A stretch of DNA of 64,000 bases, taken from the NCBI RefSeq assembly GCF_014205275.1, contig NZ_JACHND010000001.1, positions 6,696,001 through 6,760,000 of the forward strand. The letters run 5' to 3'. The DNA comes from Sphaerisporangium siamense (lineage in GTDB: Bacteria; Actinomycetota; Actinomycetes; Streptosporangiales; Streptosporangiaceae). Within the stretch, counting starts at the first letter, position 1; each line of letters opens with the position of its first letter. A model generated the notes under the pieces. The model had not been told where the DNA came from. It did not search any database and was given only the letters and a program-made list of their open reading frames with translations. Position numbers and translations under genes: made by a program. This document shows positions 1 through 8,886 of this stretch, in pieces.

Positions 1-1496
1 ACGGCTTCGTGATCTGGACGCGCCTCGCCCCCCAGCCGCTCGCCGAGGACGGCTCCGGAGGCATGCCGTCCCGCCCCTTCCCCGTCCTGTGGCAGGTGTA
101 CGCCGACGAACGCCTGCGCCACGTCGTGCGCGCCGGCGTGGCCATCGCCTCGCCCGAATGGGGGCACGGCGTCCACGTGGAGGTCGGCGGCCTGCAGCCC
201 GGGCGCGAGTACTGGTACCGCTTCCGCCTCGGCTCCTACGTCTCCCCCGCCGGCCGGACCAGGACCGCGCCCCACCCGCTGACCCTGGGCGGACCGCTCT
301 CCATGGCGTTCGTGTCCTGCGCGCAGTACGAGCACGGGTACTTCACCTCCTACCGGCGCCTCGCCGAGGACCACCCCGACCTCGTGCTGCACCTCGGCGA
401 CTACCAGTACGAGTACACCAAGGACACCTACACGATCCCCGGCGGCAACGTCCGCGACCACGACGGCCCCGAGACCGAGACGCTGGCCGGCTACCGGCAG
501 CGGCACGCCCAGTACAAGGCCGACCCCGACCTGCAGGCCGCGCACGCCACCGCCCCCTGGCTGGTCGTCTGGGACGACCACGAGCTCGACAACAACTGGG
601 CCGACGAGGTGCCCGAGCGGCCCGACATCCCCCAGCCGAACTTCCTGGCCCGCCGCGAGGCCGCGTTCCGCGCTTACTACGAGAACATGCCGCTGCGCCG
701 CACCTCGGTCCCGCGCGGCATCGACATGCAGCTCTACCGGCGGATCCGCTGGGGACGCCTGGCCACCTTCCACATGCTCGACACCCGCCAGTTCCGCGAC
801 GACCAGGCCTGCGGCGACGGCTACCGCGACTGCCCGGCCGCCCTCGACCCCGCCCGCTCCATCACCGGGCCCGAGCAGGAGGCATGGCTGATCGACGGCT
901 TCCGCCAGTCCCGCGCCCAGTGGGACATCATCGGCCAGCAGGTCTTCTTCGGCCAGCGCGACAACAACGCCGGGCCCGCCAAGGTGACCAGCATGGACGC
1001 CTGGGACGGCTACGTCGCCTCCCGCCAGAGGATCACCCAGGGCTGGGTGGACGCCAGGGTCCGCAACGCCGTCGTCCTCACCGGCGACGTGCACGCGCAC
1101 TGGGCCGGCGACCTCAAGCTCGACTACGACGACCCCGACGGCCGCGTGGTCGGCTCGGAGCTGGTCGCCACCTCGATCAGCACGGGCGGCGACGGCGCCG
1201 ACTCCGACCCCGCCGGCCAGCCCTTCCTCAAGATCAACCCGCACCTGAAGTTCTACAACAACCAGCGCGGCTACGTGCTCACCAAGGTCGAACGCGACCA
1301 GCTCACGGCCGACTTCCGCGTCGTACCCCACGTCCAGACGCCCGGCGCCGCCGTCCACACCAAGGCCACCTTCGTCGTCGACGACCGCGTCCCCGGCGTC
1401 CGCCAGACCTACCTCCGCCCCGTCGACCCCGCCCTCAGAACCACCGGCGCCCCCACCATCGAAGACACCGTAAAACTCGAAACCGACCGCCCGTAA
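1..1496 (+). CDS. PhoD-like alkaline phosphatase / phosphodiesterase, 5'-truncated by window edge
   Basis: The reading frame is open to base 3 and begins GFVIWTRLAP, the usual start of the fibronectin-like domain of PhoD enzymes, so the signal peptide and first ~100 residues lie outside the window. Metal-binding motifs of the metallophosphatase domain are visible: SCAQYEHG, HLGDYQYEY (Asp and Tyr ligands), WDDHELDNNW and a terminal TGDVHAHW. PhoD enzymes are secreted by the Tat route, bind Fe/Ca and release phosphate from phosphodiesters and teichoic-acid-like polymers; that role is inferred from the family. A strong hairpin follows the stop, so the gene ends its transcript here. No Pho box can be judged because the promoter is outside. 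Confidence 0.93.
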   Translation, partial: GFVIWTRLAPQPLAEDGSGGMPSRPFPVLWQVYADERLRHVVRAGVAIASPEWGHGVHVEVGGLQPGREYWYRFRLGSYVSPAGRTRTAPHPLTLGGPLSMAFVSCAQYEHGYFTSYRRLAEDHPDLVLHLGDYQYEYTKDTYTIPGGNVRDHDGPETETLAGYRQRHAQYKADPDLQAAHATAPWLVVWDDHELDNNWADEVPERPDIPQPNFLARREAAFRAYYENMPLRRTSVPRGIDMQLYRRIRWGRLATFHMLDTRQFRDDQACGDGYRDCPAALDPARSITGPEQEAWLIDGFRQSRAQWDIIGQQVFFGQRDNNAGPAKVTSMDAWDGYVASRQRITQGWVDARVRNAVVLTGDVHAHWAGDLKLDYDDPDGRVVGSELVATSISTGGDGADSDPAGQPFLKINPHLKFYNNQRGYVLTKVERDQLTADFRVVPHVQTPGAAVHTKATFVVDDRVPGVRQTYLRPVDPALRTTGAPTIEDTVKLETDRP

Positions 1497-1517
1497 CCAC
1501 CTCACCGGCTCCCGGGC

Positions 1518-1556
1518 GACGACGCCCGGCCCCCGCCCGAGGGGCCGGGCGTCGTC
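1518..1556 (+). terminator. Rho-independent-like terminator after the phoD-like gene
   Basis: A 16-bp perfect stem (GACGACGCCCGGCCCC pairing with bases 1541-1556) with a 6-base loop lies 21 bases after the stop codon. There is no T-tract, which is common for actinomycete terminators. Confidence 0.75.
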
Positions 1557-1605
1557 CAGGCTCCTCGGTCATCCCCGTCGTTCTCCGAGAGAAGTCTCGG
1601 GGCCG

Positions 1606-1813
1606 CGCGGCTTGCCGACGTGCACTTCTGGAGAGGTCTCCAGACTGCGCCGCTCCCCGGCGTGCAGCTCTGGGAGGTCTCCGGACTGCGCGGCTCGCCG
1701 ACGTGCACTTCTGGGGAAATCTCCAGACTGCACCGCTTCCCGGCGTGCCGCTCTAGGGCGGTCTCCAACCGCGCCGCTCCCTGGCGTGCACTTCTGGGTG
1801 GGATCGCGGCGCC
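1606..1813. repeat. ~41-bp degenerate tandem repeat, five copies
   Basis: Units start near 1606, 1648, 1689, 1731 and 1772. Each has the form CGCCGCTCnCCGGCGTGCAC, then TTCTGG, GAGGTCTCC and AGACTG. A sixth, isolated copy lies at about 2053-2100. The period (41-42) is not a multiple of three and no frame gives a credible protein, so this is non-coding. Confidence 0.8.
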
Positions 1814-2190
1814 TGACCACGACGGCGCGGCACGGGTGGGCTCAACACACCTCAACCACTACAAACCACCCTTCGCCTTGGCCTCGCCGTACAGCCGGCC
1901 ATCCAGACGACTCCGCGCAATGATCGAAGTGATCGAGCCCACCCGAGCGGCACCGTCGTGGCCGATCACCGTGAGCCCACCCGATAGCGCGCAACCCCCA
2001 ACCGGCAGGGATCAACACCGGACGGCTTGGAGCTCCCCTGCCACGCGGCGCGGAAGTCTCCGGGCTGCGCGGCCCGCCGGCGTCCACTTCTGGGTGGGAT
2101 CACGACGCCCGACCACGACGGCGCCGCACGGGTGGGCTCAACACACCTCAACCACCACAAACCACCCCTTACCTTGGCCTCGCCGTACAG
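1783..2190. repeat. 112-bp direct repeat pair with an internal inverted copy
   Basis: Bases 1783-1894 and 2079-2190 are near-identical (roughly 90%). The core CCACGACGGCGCnGCACGGG followed by TGGGCTCAACACACCTC is at 1817-1853 and 2113-2149. A partial inverted copy of the core is at 1936-1962, and a related copy occurs 58 kb away at 60482-60516. Together with the 41-bp array this fills the whole 1497-2218 gap; no gene is seen there. Confidence 0.8.
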
Positions 2191-2218
2191 CCCGAGCGAC
2201 CCCGTGCTGGATGGGGAT

Positions 2219-3955
2219 TCAGTCCCAGGTCGGTTGTGGGGATTCGTGGACGGTTCCGTTGGGGTGGAAGATCAAATAGCGGTCGAAGTCGGTGGCGAAC
2301 CAGCGGTCGTGGGTGACGGCGAGGACCGTGCCGGAGAATCCCTCCAGGCCCCGCTGGAGGGCGTCGGCGCTGGCCAGGTCGAGGTTGTCGGTCGGCTCGT
2401 CCAGGAGGAGGAGGGTCGCGCCCTGGAGTTCGAGGAGGAGGATCTGCAGCCGGGCCTGCTGGCCGCCGGACAGGGTCTCGAAGCGCTGCCGTCCGGCCGG
2501 GGCGAGTTCGTATCGGGCCAGCGCGGCCATGGCCTCGTTGAGCGTCAGCCCGTGCCGTTCGGTGATCAGGTCGGCGGGGGTGCGGCCGTGCAGGTCGGGG
2601 CGCAGGTGCGTCTGTGCGAAGTGCCCCGGCACGACCCGCGCCCCTAGCCGCACCAGCCCCTCATACCGCACCCGCCCCTTGTGACGCGCCAGTTCCTCAT
2701 GCAGCACCAGCCCCTGCCGCAGCGCCAGCTCTCCATGCGGCGCCAATTCCTCATGCAGCACCAGTTCCTCGGGCAGCGCCGGCCCTTGCGGTGTCGGCGC
2801 GGCGGCCGTCGGCGGGGCTTCGCCTGTCGCCTCGGTGAGGAGGCGGAGGAAGTGGGACTTGCCCGAGCCGTTGGCGCCGAGGATGGCGACGCGTTCGCCG
2901 TACCAGATCTCGGTGTCGAAGGGCCGGGTCAGGCCCGTGATGGCCAGCCCCTCGCAGACGATCACCCGTTTGCCGGTGCGCCCGCCGCGCAGGCGCATGC
3001 GGACGTTCTGTTCCCTGGGCGCCTGCTCGGGCGGGCCCGCCTGCTCGAAGCGCTCCAGCCGTGTGCGTGCCGCGCGGTAGGCCGATGAAAGGGCGTCGTT
3101 GTTGGCGGCGGTCTGCCGGAGGGTCTGGACGAGGCGGGCGAGCTTGGCGCGCTCCTCGTCCCAGCGGCGGCGGCGCTCCTCCAGGCGGGCGACGCGGTCG
3201 CGCCGGGCCTGGGCGTAGGTGGCGAAGCCGCCGCCGTGGACCCACGCCCCCCGGGACTCGACGGTGACGATGCGGTCGGCGGCGGTGGCCAGGAGTTGCC
3301 GGTCGTGGGAGACGAGCAGCACGGTCTTGGCGGTGGCGCGCAGCGCCTCCTCCAACCGGCGCTTGGCCGGGACGTCGAGGTAGTTGTCCGGCTCGTCGAG
3401 CAGGAGCACCTCGTCGGGGCCGCGCAGCAGCGCCTCCAGCACGAGCCGCTTCTGCTCGCCGCCGGACAAGGTGACCACCGGCCGCTCCCTGATCGCGTCG
3501 TACGGCAGCCCCATGGCCTCGGTCGCGCAGGTGTCCCACACGACCTCCATGGCGTACCCGCCGGCGTCGCCGTACTCGGCCAGCGCGTGGGCGTAGGCGA
3601 GTTGCGCCGGTTCGTCGTCGCGCGCCGCCAGCGCCGCCTCGGCCGCGCGCAGGGCGGCGGCGGCGCCGCGCAGCCGTTCGGGCGCGACCGACAGGAGCAG
3701 GTCGTGGACGGTGCGGCCGTCGCGGACGGCGCCGATGAACTGCCGCATGACGCCGAGCCCGCCCGATCGGGCCACCCGGCCCGCGGCGGGGGCGAGATCG
3801 CCTGCGATCAGCCCGAGGAGGGTGGTCTTGCCCGCGCCGTTGGGGCCGACCAGCCCGGCGGTGACGCCTTCACCGACGCGGAAGGAGACCTCGTGGAGCA
3901 GGAGCCGCCCGTCGGGCAGCACGTAGGTGAGGCCGTCCACCTCCACATGTCCCAT
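2219..3955 (-). CDS. ABC-F family ATP-binding protein (ribosome-associated, putative antibiotic resistance)
   Basis: 578 aa with two nucleotide-binding domains in one chain and no membrane segments, the hallmark of ABC-F proteins that enter the ribosomal E site and, in some members, dislodge antibiotics. Domain 1: Walker A GPNGAGKTT (37-45), signature LSGGEQKRL (~175), Walker B LLLDEPDNYLD. An Arg-rich linker of about 80 residues lies between domains (~245-325). Domain 2: GANGSGKS (~360), LSGGQQARL (~495), LLLLDEPTDNLD. Start chosen at MGHVEVDG; an upstream in-frame start at 3985 would overlap the operator. Between Walker A and the signature of domain 2 there is an odd insertion of repeated L-x-L-H-E-E-L-A units (~385-440). 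It is divergent from a TetR gene, which suggests drug-inducible control. Confidence 0.92.
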   Translation of the reverse strand: MGHVEVDGLTYVLPDGRLLLHEVSFRVGEGVTAGLVGPNGAGKTTLLGLIAGDLAPAAGRVARSGGLGVMRQFIGAVRDGRTVHDLLLSVAPERLRGAAAALRAAEAALAARDDEPAQLAYAHALAEYGDAGGYAMEVVWDTCATEAMGLPYDAIRERPVVTLSGGEQKRLVLEALLRGPDEVLLLDEPDNYLDVPAKRRLEEALRATAKTVLLVSHDRQLLATAADRIVTVESRGAWVHGGGFATYAQARRDRVARLEERRRRWDEERAKLARLVQTLRQTAANNDALSSAYRAARTRLERFEQAGPPEQAPREQNVRMRLRGGRTGKRVIVCEGLAITGLTRPFDTEIWYGERVAILGANGSGKSHFLRLLTEATGEAPPTAAAPTPQGPALPEELVLHEELAPHGELALRQGLVLHEELARHKGRVRYEGLVRLGARVVPGHFAQTHLRPDLHGRTPADLITERHGLTLNEAMAALARYELAPAGRQRFETLSGGQQARLQILLLELQGATLLLLDEPTDNLDLASADALQRGLEGFSGTVLAVTHDRWFATDFDRYLIFHPNGTVHESPQPTWD

Positions 3956-3986
3956 GACCGTCCGCCTCCACTCCGACCGGACCAAC

Positions 3987-4021
3987 GTTCGAGTACCGGA
4001 TCGCTGGTCCAGTACCGGAAC
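3987..4021. promoter_or_regulatory. 35-bp imperfect palindrome, probable TetR operator
   Basis: The pattern is GTTC-nn-GTAC-n-GGA-n-C, five bases, then G-n-TCC-n-GTAC-nn-GAAC, centred at 4004. It sits in the 87-bp divergent promoter between the ABC-F and TetR genes, the normal place for an autoregulatory TetR site. A -10-like TAGACT at 4029-4034 lies 8 bases before the TetR ATG, so the TetR mRNA may be leaderless. Confidence 0.65.
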
Positions 4022-4042
4022 GCCATACTAGACTGAGCGTCC

Positions 4043-4816
4043 ATGAACGCGAACACGTCGGGATCGGACACGGCGGGGAACGTGTGGCTGCGCCCGGCGA
4101 AGGCCCGGCGCGCGACGGCTCCGCTCAGCCCCGAGCGCATCGCCGGCGAGGCCGTCGAACTGCTGGACGAGGAGGGCATCGGCGGGCTGACCATGCGGCG
4201 GCTGGCCGAACGCCTCGGCACCGGCTCGACGACGTTGTACTGGCACGTCAAGACCAAGGACGACGTCCTGGACCTGGCACTGGACACCATCTTCGCCGCG
4301 GTCCCGCTCCCCGCGGCGGCGCGCGAGCGGGCCGGATCGAGCGCCCCCGCGAACGATGGGGCTCCGCCGTCAGGAGGCCATGGCGGGAGCTGGCGGGACG
4401 AGATCACCCTCCTGATCAACGGCTGGCGGGCCGTCCTGCTGGCGCATCCGTGGTCGACGGCCGCGCTGGGCCGTCCGCTCCTCGGGCCGAACGTCCTCGG
4501 CAGGACGGAGTTCCTGCACGCCACCCTGGCCGGGGCGGGCTTTCGCGAGCCCCATCTCACCGCAGCCGCCTACGGACTGTTCAACTACGTCATCGGCTCC
4601 ACGGTGATGCAGGTCATCGCGCAGGCGGGCGACGAGGCGCGCACCCGCGAGGCGACCGCGCGCCACCTGCGCGAGAACGCGGACCGCTACCCGACCCTGG
4701 CCGCGATGGACCCCACGGCCGCCGACTGGGACACCACCTTCGCCCTAGGGCTCGGCTACCTCCTCGACGGCATGGCGGGACCCGGCCCGCACTCCCCCGC
4801 CCCGCCACGCGGCTGA
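4043..4816 (+). CDS. TetR/AcrR family transcriptional regulator
   Basis: 257 aa. The N-terminal helix-turn-helix spans about residues 30-77: ERIAGEAVELLDEEGIGG, LTMRRLAERLGTGSTTLYWH, VKTKDDVLDLAL. The all-alpha C-terminal half, with a long run ending NADRYPTLAAMDPTAADWD, resembles the tetracycline-repressor C-terminal domain that binds a small ligand. It is divergent from the ABC-F gene with a large palindrome between, so it most likely represses both and releases when a drug binds. An Ala/Gly/Ser-rich stretch (~97-118) between the domains is probably a flexible loop. The stop lies 6 bases from the convergent PPOX gene. Confidence 0.93.
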   Translation: MNANTSGSDTAGNVWLRPAKARRATAPLSPERIAGEAVELLDEEGIGGLTMRRLAERLGTGSTTLYWHVKTKDDVLDLALDTIFAAVPLPAAARERAGSSAPANDGAPPSGGHGGSWRDEITLLINGWRAVLLAHPWSTAALGRPLLGPNVLGRTEFLHATLAGAGFREPHLTAAAYGLFNYVIGSTVMQVIAQAGDEARTREATARHLRENADRYPTLAAMDPTAADWDTTFALGLGYLLDGMAGPGPHSPAPPRG

Positions 4817-4822
4817 CGGCGG

Positions 4823-5248
4823 TCAGATGGCGATGTCGCTCGCCGCGATGACCCGTTCCGCCCGGACGCGCACCACCACCTCGCCCGGCGCGCCGTTGCG
4901 GCGGCCGTACTCCGCGGCGAGGTCCGGGCCCATGTAGCGGCCGCCGAGGACGGTGGCCCACTTCCGGAGCTCGTCCAGGTCGTCCGACAGCGTGGCCGTG
5001 CCCTCGACCATGACGAACGCGTACGGCGGCCGCTCGTCGTCGACGCAGATCGACACCCGGGGGTCGCGCCGCATGCTCCGGGCCTTCTGGCCGGCGCGGG
5101 CGGTGGTGAACACGAAGTCGTCGCCGTCGAGGGTGAACCACACGGGGGTGACGTGCGGGCGGCCGTCCGCGCGCGTGACCCCGATCTTGCCGGTGCGCGT
5201 GCCTTCCCGCACGAACCGGCGCCACTCGTCGTCACTCATCCGTTTCAT
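4823..5248 (-). CDS. PPOX-class (F420- or FMN-dependent) split-barrel oxidoreductase
   Basis: 141 aa, small split beta-barrel flavoenzyme family. Typical strands are GKIGVTRADGRPHVTPVWFT, DDFVFTTARAGQKARSMRRD and RVSICVDDERPPYAFVMVEG; the last matches the order in F420-binding Rv1155-type proteins. The substrate is not predictable. The start MKRMSDDEW was taken (a second Met four residues in is possible). It is convergent with the TetR gene; the next gene on the same strand is separated by about 50 bases. Confidence 0.85.
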   Translation of the reverse strand: MKRMSDDEWRRFVREGTRTGKIGVTRADGRPHVTPVWFTLDGDDFVFTTARAGQKARSMRRDPRVSICVDDERPPYAFVMVEGTATLSDDLDELRKWATVLGGRYMGPDLAAEYGRRNGAPGEVVVRVRAERVIAASDIAI

Positions 5249-5300
5249 GAGGTCACGCTACGGCACCGCCACCCGCGCGCCGCCGGGCGGGGGCCGGGCG

Positions 5301-6947
5301 TCAGTGGCCGCGGAACGCCTCCTCCAGCCACCACGCGCCCCGCTCGCAGGTCACCTTGGCGTGGACGAGCAGCGGCCGGTCGCGCGGCCCGTCCAGCCAT
5401 TCCGCCACCGCGGCGAGGTCTCCGGGCCCGCGCACGATGACCGCCGCGCACCCGTACCCGCGCCCGATCGAGGCGAAGTCCACGGGCGGGAAGCGCACCT
5501 GGTCCAGCGGATGGCCGTCCGGCCCGAAGTGGTGGACCTCCGCGCCGTACGCCTCGTCGTCGTAGATCACGATGACCATGGGCAGCCCGAGCCGTACGAC
5601 GGTCTCCAGCTCCGAGGCACCCATGAGCGCGCCGCCGTCGCCGAGCGCCGCCACGGGCAGGCGGTCGGGCCGGGCGACGGCCGCGCCGATCGCCGTGGCC
5701 AGGCCGAGGCCCACGGACTGGAACGCCTGGGTGAAGCAGAGGCCGTTCTCGTCGGGGACGGACAGGAACATGGACGGATAGCCCATGAAGTTCCCCGAGT
5801 CGACGCCGATGATCCGCTCGGCGGGCAGCAGGCCGTCCAGCGCGATCGTCAGCGTCCTCGGGTCGATGCGCCCCGCGGCCGATTCGTCGGTGTAGGGGAC
5901 GTCGCGCCAGGACACCTCGCGGGCGATCCGCTCCGCCAGCGCGGAAGTGCGCCTGGCGCGTCCGGCCGGGGGACGGTTCTCGCCCTCGACGAGGGCGGTC
6001 ACCGCGCGGGCGGTGGCGGCGGCGTCGCCGACCACGCCGATGTCGATGGGCAGGTGCGCGCCGAGCGCCCCCGGCTCCAGGTCGACCTGGGCGATCATGG
6101 CGGACGGGCCGATGAGCCTGCCATGACGCATGGTCCACATGTTGAGCGCGCAGCCCCACCCGACGATCAGGTCGGACTCGCGGATCAGCGCGGCGGTGAG
6201 CGGGGAGGCGAACCCGCCGCTCACGTCCAGGTTCCAGGGGCTGCCCGCGAACAGGCCGCGGGCGACCGCCGAGGTGGCGAGCAGCGCGCCCGTGCGGTCG
6301 GCGAGCGCCTCCAGCTCGCGCCGGGCGTGCCGCGCCCCGCGTCCGGCGACGAACACGGGGCGCCGGGCGGCGGCCAGGGCGGCGGCGAGCTCGCCGGCCC
6401 GCTGGGGCGGGGATTCCGGCACGGCCCGCTCGGGCGGGGCCGGGACGGCGAGGGCGTCGTCGGCGAGCGTCAGCCGCTGCACGGCCAGGGGCAGGTTCAG
6501 CACGACCGTGCGGCGCTCCGCCGCGGCCAGGCGGAAGGCCCGCACGGTCTCGGCGACGGCGGTCTCCGCGGAGGTCACGCGCAGGGGCACGGCGCCGACG
6601 GCCTCGGCCAGCCGGAACTGGTCGATGTGGAAGTTCGACCTGGGTTCCATGGCCTCGCCGGCGAGCACGACCAGCGGCGTCCGGCTCTTGGCGGCCTCGG
6701 CGATGCCGGTGGTCGCGCCGGTCAGCCCCGGCCCCTGGTGGACGCTGAGCACGCCGACCGTGCCGCTCACGCGGGCGTAGGCGTCGGCCATGGTGGCCGC
6801 GCCGCCCTCGTGGCGCGCGGCGACGAATCGCACGCCGTGCTCGGCCAGGGCGTTGGTGACGTGGAAGTTCCCGCTGCCGACCACGCCGAACGCCGCCGTC
6901 ACGCCGAGCCGTGCCAGCACGGCGCCGACGGCCCGCGCGACGATCAT
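5301..6947 (-). CDS. Thiamine-diphosphate-dependent enzyme, acetolactate synthase-like
   Basis: 548 aa with the three-domain layout of ThDP enzymes: N-terminal pyrimidine-binding domain (catalytic Glu in [16 protein letters not shown], near residue 46), central NAD-fold domain, and C-terminal ThDP-binding domain with the [14 protein letters not shown]...DD motif. The family includes acetolactate synthase, benzoylformate decarboxylase and related decarboxylases; no small regulatory subunit is nearby, so branched-chain synthesis is unlikely. The ATG overlaps the stop of the upstream cyclase gene in an ATGA, so the two are translationally coupled and probably act on successive intermediates. A cyclic amide or lactone opened by the cyclase and then decarboxylated is a plausible but unproven route. 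Confidence 0.88.
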   Translation of the reverse strand: MIVARAVGAVLARLGVTAAFGVVGSGNFHVTNALAEHGVRFVAARHEGGAATMADAYARVSGTVGVLSVHQGPGLTGATTGIAEAAKSRTPLVVLAGEAMEPRSNFHIDQFRLAEAVGAVPLRVTSAETAVAETVRAFRLAAAERRTVVLNLPLAVQRLTLADDALAVPAPPERAVPESPPQRAGELAAALAAARRPVFVAGRGARHARRELEALADRTGALLATSAVARGLFAGSPWNLDVSGGFASPLTAALIRESDLIVGWGCALNMWTMRHGRLIGPSAMIAQVDLEPGALGAHLPIDIGVVGDAAATARAVTALVEGENRPPAGRARRTSALAERIAREVSWRDVPYTDESAAGRIDPRTLTIALDGLLPAERIIGVDSGNFMGYPSMFLSVPDENGLCFTQAFQSVGLGLATAIGAAVARPDRLPVAALGDGGALMGASELETVVRLGLPMVIVIYDDEAYGAEVHHFGPDGHPLDQVRFPPVDFASIGRGYGCAAVIVRGPGDLAAVAEWLDGPRDRPLLVHAKVTCERGAWWLEEAFRGH

Positions 6948-7717
6948 CGCTCGACGAGGGCGAGGACGCGGACGGGGCTGCCCGAGCCGCCCACGATCGG
7001 CAGCGGCGGGGCCACCACGACGGCGCCGGTGACGGGCAGCCGGTCGAGGTTGCGAAGCTGCGTGAGGCCGTACTTGCCGGCGCCGAGCAGGAAGGAGTGG
7101 CAGGGGAAGGCCGGGTCGAAGGAGTGGGCGGCCCCGGCGTCGGTGCCGACGGTCTCCACGCCGATGCCGGCGATCGGCGTCTCCTCCGCCAGCCACCTGG
7201 CGCATTCGGCGGAGACGCCCGGGGTGTGCGAGCCGGTCTCGTCGGCGTTGAGGAAGCCCTCCTGGTCGTTGGCGCGCACGTCCCAGCCGGTGCGGTAGAG
7301 GAGCCAGCCGCCCTCGGGCAGCGGCCCGTTGGCCGCCTCCCACTCCTTGACGTGCTCGATCCGCAGGAGGAAGTCGGGGTCGCCGGCCGCGTGGGCGGCG
7401 AAGTCGAGCACCACGGCGGGCGCGATCAGGCGGGCGGGCGGCACCGCGGCGACGTCCTCGCCGTCCCGGCCGGTCACCCAGTGGACGGGCGCGTCGAAGT
7501 GGGTGCCGGTGTGCTCGCCGGTGGTGATGTCGTTCCAGTACCAGGCGGGGCCGCGGTCGTCGTAGCGGCTGATCTCGGTGAGCCGGAAGGGGACGGTGTT
7601 CCCGAACGGCTCGGGCAGCTTCAGGACCGGCGTCGAGGAACTCAGCGGCGCCGTGAGGTCGACCACCTCGATGGCCCCGCTCCGGATGCTCTCGACGAGA
7701 CTGCTCAACACCGACAT
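6944..7717 (-). CDS. Cyclase-family metal-dependent hydrolase (kynurenine formamidase / isatin hydrolase fold)
   Basis: 257 aa. The metal-binding [12 protein letters not shown] motif (~residues 70-80) is the signature of the Pfam cyclase family, whose members hydrolyse N-formylkynurenine, isatin or related cyclic amides with Mn or Zn. Further conserved parts are [21 protein letters not shown] and [10 protein letters not shown]. First gene of a two-gene operon with the ThDP enzyme (4-base overlap). It is divergent from dhaK across a 174-bp gap. The exact substrate cannot be read from sequence. Confidence 0.88.
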   Translation of the reverse strand: MSVLSSLVESIRSGAIEVVDLTAPLSSSTPVLKLPEPFGNTVPFRLTEISRYDDRGPAWYWNDITTGEHTGTHFDAPVHWVTGRDGEDVAAVPPARLIAPAVVLDFAAHAAGDPDFLLRIEHVKEWEAANGPLPEGGWLLYRTGWDVRANDQEGFLNADETGSHTPGVSAECARWLAEETPIAGIGVETVGTDAGAAHSFDPAFPCHSFLLGAGKYGLTQLRNLDRLPVTGAVVVAPPLPIVGGSGSPVRVLALVER

Positions 7718-7891
7718 CTACCGCACCTCACGTTCTCGGATCGTTCGGCCTCGATCCTCCCGCGCCGCCGGGGCCGTCCGCCACCACCCGGGCGTACGGA
7801 ACGGCACTTCACCGCGAGGAGTCGAGCTTGCCAACACCTCCCTGGCAGGAGAGATTGGCCGGGGGACCGCCGACGGCCGGAGGACCAGATC

Positions 7892-8884
7892 ATGAAAAAG
7901 CTGATCAACCACCCGGACGACGTGGTGACCGAGGCGCTCGCGGGGATGGCCCTGGCCCACCCGGGGCTGCGGGTGGACGTCGCGAACAGGGTCGTCTACC
8001 GGCGCGCGGCGCCCGTCCGGGGCAAGGTGGGGCTGGTGTCCGGCGGCGGATCCGGCCACGAACCCTTGCACGGCGGCTTCGTCGGCCATGGCATGCTCGA
8101 CGCCGCCTGCCCCGGCGAGGTCTTCACCTCGCCCGTCCCCGACCAGGTGGTCGAGGCCACCAAGGGCGTGGACGGCGGCGCGGGCGTGCTGCACGTCGTC
8201 AAGAACTACACCGGCGACGTGCTGAACTTCCAGATGGCGGCGGAGCTGTGCGCCGAGGAGGGCGTGGAGGTGGCGTCGGTGCTGGTGGACGACGACGTCG
8301 CCGTCACCGACTCCCTCCACACCGCCGGGCGCAGGGGCACCGGCGCGACCGTGTTCGCCGAGAAGATCGCCGGGGCCCTGGCCGAGGCGGGGGCGCCGCT
8401 GGCCGAGGTCGTCAAGGCGGGCGAGGAGGTCGTCGCGCGCAGCAGGTCCTTCGGCGTGGCCCTCACCCCGTGCACGGTCCCCGCCGCGGGCCGGCCGACG
8501 TTCGCGCTCGAACCCGACGAGGTCGAGCTCGGCATCGGCATCCACGGCGAGCCCGGCCGCGCCAGGGCCGCCGCCGCGCCGGCCCGCGAGCTGGCCCGCG
8601 TCGCCATGGAGGCCGTGCACACCGACATGCCGCTGTCCGGTGACGTCCTGGTGATGGTCAACGGCATGGGCGGCACGCCGCTCGCCGAGCTGTACATCGT
8701 GTTCGCCGAGGTCGCCGCCTTCCTGCGCGAGAAGGGCGCCGCACCCGCCCGGTCCCTGGTCGGCAATTACGTCACCAGTCTGGACATGCAGGGCTTCTCG
8801 GTCACCGTCTGCCGGCTGACCGACGAGCTCACCGCCCTCTGGGACGCCCCCGTGGACACCCCCGCCCTCCGCTGGGGCCGCTGA
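7892..8884 (+). CDS. dhaK: Dihydroxyacetone kinase, DhaK substrate-binding subunit
   Basis: 330 aa, standard DhaK length. The substrate pocket includes [15 protein letters not shown] (~45-60) and the His of GIGIHGEPG (~220), which binds dihydroxyacetone covalently as a hemiaminal in studied DhaK proteins. Start ATG at 7892 follows a GGAGGA ribosome site; the longer upstream frame is not protein-like. dhaL follows after 2 bases and dhaM overlaps dhaL, so all three are one operon that phosphorylates dihydroxyacetone with phosphate from the PTS. Divergent from the cyclase gene. Confidence 0.96.
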   Translation: MKKLINHPDDVVTEALAGMALAHPGLRVDVANRVVYRRAAPVRGKVGLVSGGGSGHEPLHGGFVGHGMLDAACPGEVFTSPVPDQVVEATKGVDGGAGVLHVVKNYTGDVLNFQMAAELCAEEGVEVASVLVDDDVAVTDSLHTAGRRGTGATVFAEKIAGALAEAGAPLAEVVKAGEEVVARSRSFGVALTPCTVPAAGRPTFALEPDEVELGIGIHGEPGRARAAAAPARELARVAMEAVHTDMPLSGDVLVMVNGMGGTPLAELYIVFAEVAAFLREKGAAPARSLVGNYVTSLDMQGFSVTVCRLTDELTALWDAPVDTPALRWGR

Positions 8885-8886
8885 CC

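Noticed and set aside
89-1756. Long Arg/Pro-rich ORF overlapping the phoD-like gene
   Set aside because: It is a frame shadow caused by high third-position GC; the composition is almost only Arg, Pro, Ala and Gly, and the real gene is in another frame.
1606-1813. CRISPR array
   Set aside because: The ~41-bp units are contiguous and degenerate, with no unique spacers between identical repeats, and no cas genes are present.
1612-2647. Several overlapping ORFs in the repeat island
   Set aside because: They read through 41-bp repeats whose period is not divisible by three, so the same repeat appears in different frames within one protein; no family is recognisable.
6911-8884. 657-codon version of dhaK with a long N-terminal extension
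   Set aside because: The extension is antisense to the cyclase gene and has no domain; ATG 7892 has a good ribosome site and gives the standard length.
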